DNA of 64,000 bases from Anaeramoeba flamelloides. Taxonomy: Eukaryota > Metamonada > Anaeramoebidae. Positions 24,017 to 34,308 of this stretch are shown here, one piece after another. The stretch is taken from contig JANTQA010000047.1 in assembly GCA_027625915.1 (NCBI GenBank), positions 3,968,001-4,032,000 of the forward strand. Reading direction: 5' to 3'. Under the pieces are notes generated by a model. That model saw only the letters and a program-made list of their open reading frames with translations. It was not told the DNA's origin and ran no database searches. The translations under genes and the position numbers were made by a program. Positions within the stretch are counted from its first letter, which is position 1. Every line of letters begins with the position of its first letter.

Positions 24017-24214
24017 CAGTCAGTTTCACTTTTAAGGCACAAACTTTCAACGAAATTTAAGGCACAAAAAAAATCTCAAATTAAAGCACAAAATTTGGAA
24101 TTTTTTTTTTTACAATTTATTTTTACTAGAATTTGAATTTTGTGCTTTAATTTGAGATTTTTGTTGTGCCTTAAATTTCGTTGAAATTTTGTGCCTTAAA
24201 AGTGAAACTGGCTG
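24017..24214. mobile_element. Fold-back MITE, family C copy 1 (198 bp), with empty site nearby
   Basis: Nearly the whole element is one hairpin. The left arm, CAGTCAGTTTCACTTTTAAG with GCACAAA following, is complemented to the right end (CTGGCTG). TA duplications lie at 24015-24016 and 24215-24216. The flanking sequence is repeated at about 26236-26345 without the insertion (AACTTCAATTATGATAAGCA), which gives a natural empty site and confirms both borders. A second copy lies at 59643-59835. Confidence 0.9.
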
Positions 24215-24316
24215 TAGAATAAACACTATTGGTTAATAAAGGATCTTTGATCAAAAAATATTTTTCAAGATATTTTACAATTTAAGTTGGAAAATCCTAT
24301 TTTCAAGTAATATTTT

Positions 24317-26205
24317 TTTCCTAATTTAATAGTAAAAAATTTGAAAACTTTTTGCTTCTAGCTAAGATGTCATTTTATTTTATTTTAATAGTATTTAAAA
24401 TATGATGAATATCTTTCAAATAGGGAATCAATTATTTTAACTATTAAGGAATTATTTGATATTTTAAATTGGAAAAAAGATTTTTTCTTTGATTTTCCGT
24501 TAGGTTTTCCAGAATTTAAAAGAATAGAGTAAAAATATAGATTTTACTCAATTCTTTTGAATTTTGGAAAACTTAGGATACTTTCGTTAGGTTTTTTTTA
24601 ATGTTTGAAATAAACTGAAAATTTTTGAAATTTTCAGTTTATTTCAAAAAGTAAAAAAAACCTAGGGCACTCACAATATTTATCATCAGTTATTTTTTTT
24701 CTTTGTTTGGGTTTTTTTAGATGATAAGAGTGTTTTCAAAACTCTTAGTTATTATCTCTTCAAAAAAATATCCTAAAGTTGAGTTTAAAGAAAATTCATT
24801 GTCACATCCATTTAAAATATTTTACCCTAAAATAGACCTTTTTTTCTTGACTAGAGACTTTTAAAAAGGTTGGTTATACTAACTACAATAAAAAAAATAT
24901 CCTCAAGAATTTTAAGAACTGGATGTTTGGTTATGTTTTGAATAAAATCGATAAACAAGATGAAATGATAATTGAAGTTGTAGTTTTGTCGAACTTTTTT
25001 TTTTTCAATTGTATTTTTTCAACCTAGTAAAGTATGAAAAAAATTAATTAAAAATTCTAAGTTAGACAAAAATATTATTTCAATTGTCATTCCACCCTTT
25101 TAAATTGAATTTATTCACAATATAATCAGTATTCCAGTTCTTAAAAAATCTTGAGGCTGTGGTATTTTTTATTTTTAATAGTAATATAATTTTTAAAAGT
25201 CTCTAGTCTATAAAAAAGGTCTATTTTAGCAACAATATTTAATAAATGGCATCAATGGAATATATTTAAATTCAACTTTAGGGTAGTTTTTTTATATGAA
25301 TAATAACTAATAGTTTCGAAAATACTGAACTTGTCAAAAAAACTTGTATACGGTAAAAAAAAAACAACTGATGAGAAATACCACATTCCTATGGCATCCA
25401 GACTTCAAAAAAAAAAAAAATAGGCAAAATCCTATAATTTTACTCAATTCTTTTGATTTTTGGAAAACCTAACTAAAGTTTCCTTTGAGACTAACGAAAA
25501 GTGTCGGCCAATTACCTATCTTTTACAGAATTCTCAAGAATAGAGTACAGTGGTGTAACTAACCCGTGTTTTTTATTTTAACCCATTATTAAAATTTAAC
25601 TCATGCAAAAAATATTGGCTGACTCTAGAAATAAAAGAAACAAATCAATGGGATGACAACGGTATATAAACAAGAAATTGGGTTCTTTAAATATATTTTA
25701 AATAAGAATTATGAAGATACTGTAAGATTAAAATGTGATTTTTTGACAAATATTGTGAGCAAAATTTCATTTTTTGAATTTTAATAAAATAATCGTTTAA
25801 TCTCACAAATTTTGTAAATATGATGAAATTTTTGAAACAAAAGCATTTAGTATAATTGAGCCATTTCTATTAATCAAAGATCTAACTTCTAAAGTCAATT
25901 TGGATCTGAACAAAGAATCTATAAGTGATTTCTAGTCTTCCAATACCCAAGTCTGAAAAAAAAACATGAGTTAAATTTTAGTAATGAGTTAAAGGTTGTC
26001 TGAACGGGTTATTTCCACCACTGTAGAATCAAAAAAAAAAAAAAATATTTTTCAATTTAAATCAAACCAATAATTCTTTAATAGTGAAAATAATTGATTC
26101 TTGGTTTGAAAGATATAAATCTGATTTAAAATAGTTTTAAAATAAATTAAAATGTCATCTTAGCTAGAAGTAAAAAAATATCAAATTTTTTGGTATTAAA
26201 TTTAA
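24317..26205. repeat. 1.9 kb imperfect palindrome with flanking direct repeats
   Basis: Bases 24317-24475 are the inverted complement of about 26040-26205 (shared core: CTTCTAGCTAAGATG). Bases about 24690-24992 are the inverted complement of about 25052-25385 (shared cores: AAAATAGACCTTTTTT and AGACTAGAGACTTTTA with small differences). The centre lies near 25,020. The right arm carries a MITE (25548-26023), and the left arm carries the 24505-24665 hairpins. Outside the arms, about 110 bases occur in direct orientation on both sides (around 23998-24310, split by the family C MITE, and 26230-26345). It may be a large fold-back transposon or an old inverted duplication. No coding frame is seen. 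Confidence 0.75.
25548..26023. mobile_element. TA-flanked MITE nested in the palindrome (476 bp)
   Basis: The ends are CAGTGGTGTAACTAACCCGT and the complement of CAGTGGTGGAAATAACCCGT, with inner paired arms around AAATTTAACTCATG. TA duplications lie at 25546-25547 and 26024-26025. It interrupts a hairpin-repeat sequence (AAGAATAGAGTA), so it is younger than the palindrome. Non-coding. Confidence 0.85.
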
Positions 26206-27629
26206 AAAAAAAAAAAAATAAACAAAATCTAATTAATCAATTTTTAATAACTTCAATTATGATAAGCACTATTGGTTGATAAAAGATCATTGATCAAATT
26301 TTCATTTCAAATATATTTTACAAATTAAGGTTGAAAAATCCAATATACCAGTAAGATTTTTTTAAATTTTATTTCAGGATTATCGAGGGAGAAAGGTTTG
26401 CAACATGAGTTCTTTATTCCTCTGAAATTTTCTAAAATAAGGTTGAAATATTTCATGTGCTTTTTTCTTATATTTTGAAAAAATATTCTATTTCCAATGA
26501 TTCTTGTCCACACAAATTATTGGAAATCAATAATAGTTATATTTCTATTAAGCCAAATGTTTTTAAAAATTTAATTTTTCTTTTTCAAAACAAAAAACTC
26601 AAACACAAAAAATCAGAGCTTTTTTACTGAAAAGTAATTGTTACAAAATGAATTCTTTTAAAACTGAAGACTTATTTCTCTCAAGCTGATATAGGAGTTA
26701 ATTTGTCAAATTTTATAGGATCTTGTTGGATAGATATACTCTTTACTTTTGAAAAAAAAAATTAATAAGAGTTAAAAATCCCAGATACATATTGCTTAAA
26801 AGTTTTCGGTTGAAATACATGTTCAAAAATGATTTCTGAATTGTAAATAATAATAAAAATAAACAATTTATAAATAATTGCAAAGTATTACAACTTTTTT
26901 GTTTGTTGTTTTAAATCCTTTCCATTAAATTAGTGAGGGAATTTTTATTTTTGAAAACCATTCAAAATCAATACTTTTTTCTATATTTATTTTTGTATGA
27001 TACAACATTTATTTAGTCAACAGAATTTAGTTACTTTTCAAATCAGATTATGAAAATTAAAATTTTATCTCAAAGTCAATAAGGAAGCCTAATTATATTT
27101 CAAAACTTTCCATTTTAAATTGATTCTGTAAAAATCTTTTGGATTTTAACAGCTTAGAACCTTTGAAAAATATTTAAGAGACTGTGAAAAAAAAAAAACT
27201 TTTCTTTTGAATTGAAAAATTATGTCAATTTTACACAAACAAAAAGTACGTATTTCAGTTCGCTAAAATTTTTCTTTTTGCAAAAAAATCAAGTGCACAA
27301 ACAATAAAAATTAATATATTTTGGATACCTACATTTTCGTCTGTTATGTTCAAAAGGAAAAACCAGGGGAGTTTTGGTTTTCCAAATAAATTTTATTTAA
27401 ATCCTTTGATCAAATGAAATGGGTACACGCCCAAACAAATAAAAAAAAAACGAGAGTTCTCGTTCTTTTGTATTCGCTCAACTTTCAATAAAATTGTAAA
27501 TAATGAAGTATTTGGAATTATTTTTGATTTATTTTTGATGTTTTCTCGAATAGGTATTGGTAGTTATAGGTGTGTACCAGCGAACAACAAAAGTGATGCA
27601 GGGATTTGTGAATGTTTTTTCAGTTGAAC

Positions 27630-27796
27630 TACTGGTATTTGAATTCTAAATGGGAAAGAATTTTCACTTCCTTTTCCATATTTTTTTTTTATAAATATAG
27701 TTCTTAAAGAAAGAGGTTCTCGATCTATTTTCTCTTAAAAAAGAGAAATTAAAAATGAAGTGAAAAAAAATCCCATTTATTATTCAAATACATGTA
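27630..27796. repeat. Small hairpin element, TACTGGTATTTGAAT type
   Basis: The left arm TACTGGTATTTGAATTCTAA pairs with a right arm ending TTATTATTCAAATACATGTA. The same arms are found inside family A copies 1 and 3 (about 5605-5773 and 45845-46015), and a single right arm lies at 37236-37268. It is either a mini-element that once inserted into a family A ancestor, or a fragment of family A. Confidence 0.55.
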
Positions 27797-28178
27797 AGTA
27801 AAAAAAGAGATGCTTGGAAATGTTCTTATTTAAAAGCAAGATATTTAAGGAAACTATTCAAGATACAAATGGTTTGGAAACAAAATGGGAAGAAAATAAG
27901 AACATTTGATGATAATGTATTTTTCAACAAAATAAAATTTAAAAAAAAGTAAAAGATTAAATTCTTGTTTGATTCTTTTGAGAAAATATGACATTTGTAC
28001 AACACATTAATTATGTGTGTGCGTCGTTATGGTATGAACACATTTCTTCCCAAAAGTTTTTTTTTTTTTTTTTCTCTTAATAAGGGATTAGTTATTAAAC
28101 CCGAGAATTGGTGAACCTCCAAAGTACATCACTCCTCTAAGATTTCTCGGATACTAGTTAAACAACAACTAAAATATT

Positions 28179-28406
28179 TTATATTTCAAACTGAAGACAC
28201 AACACCTTCAGAAAAGTAGCATTGTCAAAAGCAACTACACACCCCAAATTCGTATACCCACATGCTATTTGATCTCCTCCTATTTCTTGATCCCAGTTCG
28301 TTTTCTGATCAAATAGTCAGAAATTCCATTTTGATAAAATATCAAAGTAAAGATTTTTTTCAAGAATCGCTTTGATTGGAAACTGTTTCCAATGTGAAGA
28401 AAGCAT
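28179..28406 (-). pseudogene. Decayed coding fragment, possibly RCC1-related
   Basis: From an ATG at 28406 one frame runs to TAA at 28179 and is broken by a single TGA about 30 codons in. It reads HWKQFPIKAILEKNLYF and, after the stop, GGDQIACGYTNLGCVVAFDN. The QIACGY-NL segment resembles an RCC1 blade core, and G and C content is above the local level. It is likely the remnant of an RCC1-type gene or a terminal exon with an unseen partner. Another open fragment (WHVDATVVLRELTPSTLKK) sits just upstream on the same strand near 28450-28510. Confidence 0.4.
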
Positions 28407-29078
28407 TATTATAAGTAAAAAATGATTTTTTTCAATACACGATCATTTTTTCAACGTTGATGGAGTTAGTTCTCTCAAAACAACTGTAGCATCAACGTGC
28501 CATTGTATTTTGGTCATTTAATATTTAAATCTATTTATCATTGTGTTTTGGATCAATAAATCAAACAATTTGTGAATGTTTTCCTCAATTAATACAAAAG
28601 AAAAATTCTTAAAAATGAAATGATCATGAAAATACTGTACCACATTCTTATTAGAAGTTTCGTATGTTACTGCCTAAGCTATTTAAGGTATTAAAATTAT
28701 CTTTTCATTCGAGATAATTTAATAATAGTGAAAATTAAACAAAAAATAATTTTTTAATTCGAAATTTTATTCATTAAAAATGCGATTTACTATTACCTTC
28801 TATTGATGAAATATGGCTATTTTGAACATACAGCATTTTTCAATTGGCTAAAATTCTAACATAATTTCTGATTTCAAAAAAACATTTTTTTGGATACATT
28901 TCTTTCAAAAAACATGAAATAATGAACCCAGCTCAGACTACTGACTAATTATTTTTTAATTTTGGATTTACACACAATTCCAATTTTTTTATTTCATTTT
29001 TTTTTTTTGTTTGAAACCAATTTAGACTCTTTTTTTGCACAATTTTTTGATTATTATTTTTTTTTCTTTATATCTATT

Positions 29079-30094
29079 ATGAGATCACTAGACTTCCAAA
29101 ACCACCAAAAAAATTATTTACTCGAACTTACCAATACACAACTTAATCTTAAAACACTGGATCACTCATTTCAACACTCTTCCACAAACCAACAAATAGA
29201 TCTTTTGCAATCATTGAATAAAATCCAAAATTCTCAGCTTGAAAAGAGTTTTGAGAGCTTTTGTAAAAATATCCAGACAAAAATGAATCAAGAAATTGTT
29301 AACATTGTGTCTCAAAGTACTTACTCATCCTTATTCTTTGAATTAAATCTTTTTTTTTTTTTTTCCGTATTTTTTACTTTTTTTACCTTTTTTTCTTTCA
29401 AAAATCTCATTTCCATTTTTTCTTATTTTCTTTTGTTTTTGAATTTATACTCTTAAAAACACCCTCATTAAAAAAAAATCAATATGTAATATATAGATCA
29501 AGTAAAAACGCCAAATAATGTTCCTAGGAAGAGGAGGATCAATACCACACAAAAGGGTGTTTCATGTAAGTTTTTTTTTAAGCAATTCTAGATTTTCCTT
29601 TCTTAACAAAGAAGCTCAATTGGTCAATTTGCTTTTTTATTTTCATTTTTTTTTTTAATCAATTACTTTCCCAACAAATAGTAAAATCTTTAAAGTCACA
29701 TTTGTTTAAACAAAGAAAAACACTTCAAAGATCGAAGAATGCTAATGTTATGGATATCTTTTTCAAAGGAAAAACATTGGTTGTCAAGGGTGTTTCTGTT
29801 ATCAAAGGCGCAAAAATGTTTTTGCACACTCCAAGAGAGCATACCCAAAAAATTACAATTCGTGAGGTTTTACGAGACGGTGTAATTAAAAATTTTTGTT
29901 TTTTTTCATTTATTTTCAATTTCACAATTTATTTTTCATTCGACTAACCAAACCTACTCTCTTCAAACTCTTTTCTTCTTTTAAATATTTCTCTCCTAAC
30001 CAAAAAGATAAAATGCGATTTTACAGGGAAAAAATCAACCTTTGTACCTCTAAATGAATTTGCACAGGAAAAATTCTATTTAAGTTATGACTAA
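29079..30094 (+). CDS. Hypothetical protein, four exons, 190 residues
   Basis: Exons are 29079-29316, 29497-29565, 29682-29879 and 30027-30094. All introns are GT-AG and all junctions are phase 1, so the frame stays open to TAA at 30094. The N-terminal half is polar and probably helical or coiled-coil (LTNTQLNLKTLDHSFQHSS, SLNKIQNSQLEKSFESFCKN). A basic linker follows (NNVPRKRRINTTQK). The C-terminal half is compact (FFKGKTLVVKGVSVIKGAKM then REHTQKITIREVLRDGKKST). I do not recognise the family. The frame has an upstream extension into T-rich sequence, but the ATG at 29079 is the first that makes sense. The consistent splicing makes it a real gene. A basic linker before a small beta-rich domain would suit a nuclear or chromatin protein, but that is only a guess. 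Confidence 0.75.
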
Positions 30095-30993
30095 TCATTT
30101 TTTTCAGATTTTTTGAACTTAGTTTTTTTTCATCAAAATCTTACCATTTTTTCTCGATCTGAACACTGCTTTTTTGGTGTTTTGGATTTCACCATACAAT
30201 TGTTTTTGCTTTTTTTTTTTTTTTTTTTTTTTTTTTATTTATTTTAATTCCTTTTGTTGACTGCAATATTTGAATAAACCAATTATTATTTTTATTTTTA
30301 TTTAGTTTTTACTCTTAATTATTTTCAAAAACTGATGATTACATTACAAGTTTTGAGATTTGCATTATTTTTTGTCATAATTTTGTATTCTTTGTTGAGA
30401 TTTTTTGAAGACTGTTTTTTTTGAAGACTATTTTTTTCAAAAACTGTAGAAATCAAAGATAAAAATGATTTTGATTTTATTTGAAAATTGTTTCTTAATT
30501 TTTTTTTCTCAAAAGACGGAAATTTGTAATGTAAAGTAACCTTATTTTTCAAAGCTTATATTGCTTTTTGTCAACATGAAATAACTTTTTGTGAAGACCA
30601 AATAGGAAAGATCTACAATATTAATATTTTCTTAGAGCTATGATTGAAACAGTTGGAAAAAACTACTCTTAGAAAAATTGAGAATTATTCACCAACTATC
30701 AACTAAATAACAACTAACAAATACAACAGTTAACTGAATTTCAACAATGAAAAATAATCACAATAAAAATGAAACTAACAAAATTTAATGTTTTCTTTTT
30801 GCTTTTGCAATAAATCGCATTTTTGAAAATGAAAATGATCAAAACAATTTTTGTAAAAACTGCAATCACAAGTATCATCGAACCAATGAGTTGTTAAAGT
30901 GTCTTTGAATACATTGGTAAGAATAATAGCAGGGTTCTCTTGAATTTTTGTGGGTTATGATCTGTTTACGATTAAAATCATTTCTTTTCACAG

Positions 30994-31146
30994 AACTTTA
31001 TTCAATCACCAATTCAACCAAAAAATTCACTATTGCTGATTGTTTTCACAACCACTGATCCAAAAAACCTTTTTAAATTTACTTATCAATACGTTATCAG
31101 AAAAAAAAACAACACAAATCACTTACAAGAAAAAAACTTGTATTGA
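30994..31146 (+). other. Possible terminal exon (51 codons)
   Basis: After a good acceptor (TTTCTTTTCACAG) the frame reads NFIQSPIQPKNSLLLIVFTT, continues TDPKNLFKFTYQYVIRKK and stops at TGA. The alternating hydrophobic pattern and codon texture look like real protein. The upstream partner exon is not clear; a nearby frame has a CKNCNHKYH zinc-finger-like string at about 30850-30880. Family unknown. Confidence 0.3.
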
Positions 31147-33046
31147 ATAAGAGAAGCATTTACACCTTGGTCTACCCCAACAAAGTCGATTATATTTACT
31201 GATTAATTAACAGTTATAAAATGTTGAATAATATTTTTTAAGTTTTCCAAACTTTGTATATATTTTCAGTTTGGTTTGTGTTCCATTCTATAATTTATTT
31301 TTTAAAGGTTGCTTTTTCATTTTTGCTGTTGAGAAAAGGTTTTGACACAATAAAAAATAATTTCATCAAGAGATGATCAAAATTTATATTTGTTACTTTT
31401 TTAAGATAATTGTATTTTAGTATTCTGATTTGAATTTCAGATCAAGGAGCAAAACTTTCAAACATTTTTCTCCTTTCTGGAATTATGTTTAAATCTGAAG
31501 AACTAAATTGAAAATTTCTCTGTGAATTCCAAAGTACTATCAATAGTTTGTCCCCGACTAGGATTGAAATACAAATTCATTTCAAAATTTTTGGTCTTAC
31601 ATTAAATTTTGAGGAAAAAGCAAAATACTACATTTTTTGTTTTTTTTTTAAAATTTGAATAAAAATAAAAAAAAAATATTAGAGCCAAAACTTTTCATAA
31701 ATTTCGAACAAAACAAACATTGCTGAAATCGATTTTATTAACCACTTTACACCCCCCTAATAATTTTGAAATCTATTTATGCTCCTAGTTTTAACCAAAT
31801 GATATTTGTTTAAAAATTGTCGGTCCTTTGTAGGGTAAACTTTTTATTTTTCAAGCTTTTTCTAGTTAATTTTTTAATTTGGATAAATGAATAATTTTTA
31901 CCAATTACAAATTATAAAAAAAAACAACCCAAAATTTTAACAAGATCATTTCACTTAATTATTCTTGAAGTAAACAATTCGTACTGTAGATATTAAAAAT
32001 ATTAACAACTTGCATAAAATAAGGAAAATCCCTAAAGTACCCAGAAGAGAAAAACAAAAGTTTGAATAAGAGTCTTGAATTAATTCAATTTTTTTCTAAA
32101 ATTCAAAATAGAGACAATATCTAAAAGTTATACCAATTAATAGAATGCAAAATTTGTGATACACAACACCATATTTGATAATAATTAAATTTAATCCTTT
32201 CTCATTTTCAAAAATATTATAATTCCATTAGAATAAAAAACAATTTGTAACCCATCATTATCTTGAAAATTATTATTAAGTTCTGAAATTTTTATAAAAA
32301 TTATTAAATATATTGTTCCTTTACATTTAAACTTTGGATATTTTTCGAACAAAATTTCCAATGATCCAAATTTTTATCTCTTAACCGTACACAACAAGAA
32401 CCTAACCCTTGATAAATTAATTTAATTTACCAAATTGAATTTAAATCTTGAAAAAAATTTAAAAAAAAAAAGTACACCAATAATAAAAAATAACAAATAA
32501 ATTCCCCGTTCAACAAATAAAATTACCATAATTAATTATTAATATATAAAAAAAAAATTTTTTTTTAATCAGAATCATGAAATGAACTTGGGTAGTTTCA
32601 GAGATTTAAGAACTATTATTCTTTTCTTTATTACTGAAGGTCTTCTTTTTCTCATATGTACTTTTAAAGTTCGAATTGAGTTTATTTTTAAAGATTAAAT
32701 AGAGGTTATTTGCTAAATTAATGTTAACTTTTGAAGTTTTTTTATTTTTTGTTTATTTATTTCAAGAAATCGAGAGTAAAAAAATGAGGATTTTTCGAAT
32801 TATTTTAGGATCAAGTTCTTGGAATAGAACAGTAAACCACCAAAATTAACATTTATTATGATGTTGGCAACACCCTAAAATGACCGCCTTTTTTTTTTTC
32901 AATTTCGCATCAAGATATTGTTTCCTTTTTAAAATTATTAGTGTATACTAAATTTCCCTCGAATTATAATATGTTGTTATAAAAATTAAATACTATTTGT
33001 ATAAAAAAGTTCAATTAGTACAAAAAATCTATTATAAATCAATTTA

Positions 33047-33445
33047 CTGTTGTGGAAAAAAAGTGAAACAAGGTTTTTAATTGGGAACCTTACTGAAAAT
33101 GAAAAGTAAAATCAATAAAAAGAAGAAACCAATTAACTTCAAATAATAACCCATTATATTATTTTCAATCAACCCAGCAAATACAATTTAAATCTCCTTT
33201 TATTTATAGAAATTATTGGTGTGGTTTTGGAGATCTCAAAAATAGTCAATTTTTTGAACAAATTTTTAATAATTGATCAATCAAAGAAAAACCATATCAA
33301 AAGATAGTATTTAAAAAACTGTTATTGTGGCGAATACTTCACATTGTCTTTATTCATTTATTTATTCTTTTTTTCATTGATCTTACTTTGAATTTTCTGT
33401 AATGTTCCCAATTAAAAACCTTGTTTTACTTTTTTTCCACAACAG
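33047..33445. mobile_element. TTA-flanked MITE, family D copy 1 (399 bp)
   Basis: The ends are CTGTTGTGGAAAAAAAGTGA and its near-complement, continuing to CAAGGTTTTTAATTGGGAAC. TTA occurs directly at both sides (33044-33046 and 33446-33448). The subterminal TTTTTAATTG motif and interior resemble the elements at 42803-43291 and 56666-57124. Non-coding. Confidence 0.75.
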
Positions 33446-34308
33446 TTAAACCAAATTATACACCTTTCCTCATGAATCCTTTTTAATAATTCTACTTTTG
33501 TATAGTTTTTTTTTATTCCTTTTCGAAATCTAAATATACAAACCCATATAATTAACATTCCAGCAATTATTAAATAATGTTTGGAACCTCATAAAGTAAC
33601 TATTTTGTAAATTTTTTAATTTCAAAGATTTATTTAATAATGATCAACCTAAAAACCCGAAGACTGATTAGTTTTGTTTCCTTTTTTTTAAAAGATAATT
33701 GTGACATCAATATATTTTCAATATTTCAGAAATAATTTGTCAAAAGAATCTCTATGATTTTATTATTGAATTTTGTAAAAAATTCGATTTTTTGAGTGAT
33801 TAATCAACATTTCGTCATCAATTTAAGAAAAGATATTTTTCAATTTTGAAGGTCTGAAAATTGCTGACACACCATTTAAATCTATCACGAAATGCAGATT
33901 TTTTTCTGAAATTCTTTGACTTTTTTACTAATATAATAGATCATTTTTTAAAGACAAGAAAATTTTTATAATACTATTGAACTAATCACATTTGTAGAGT
34001 TACTTAAACCATGTTCGCCAATATTTTTGGATTATTTTAGTAACACACTTAAACCCATACAAATCTATTGCTCTACAAATCCCTTAGAAAAAACAAAGAT
34101 AATAAGTTAATTCTCCAAGTTTGATCCACAAAAAAAATTTATGAAAGAGAAAGAGTCCAAGTAAGTTACACGTAACACATATTTGTTTATAGTGAACTTT
34201 ATGAATACCAATTTCAGTTCCTTCAAGTGATTTTTATTTTTGTTCTTAAAATCAAGATTGGATCATTTTTTTTTTAAACTGTTTTTCTCATAATTTGTTA
34301 TTATCAAA

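Larger units (their letters stand above)
21019..29078. other. 8 kb gene-poor, repeat-rich interval
   Basis: The interval between a minus-strand and a plus-strand gene holds a family B transposon relic (22686-23212), a fold-back MITE (24017-24214), a 1.9 kb palindrome with a nested MITE (24317-26205), a small hairpin element (27630-27796) and a decayed RCC1-like fragment (28179-28406). Stretches 21040-22630, 23215-23990 and 26350-27620 show no gene I can support. A hydrophobic open frame at 23677-23453 on the minus strand is probably spurious. Confidence 0.6.
30095..34308. other. Intergenic, AT-rich; one weak exon candidate and one MITE
   Basis: A T-homopolymer zone lies near 30206-30236. A possible exon is at 30994-31146 and a TTA-flanked MITE at 33047-33445. 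A 75-residue minus frame at 30552-30325 is Lys/Asn/Ser-rich and probably chance. Nothing else was recognised. Confidence 0.6.

Noticed and set aside
23998-26345. Direct repeats around the palindrome as LTRs of a retroelement
   Set aside because: No polymerase, primer site or TG...CA ends; the interior is palindromic, which LTR elements are not.
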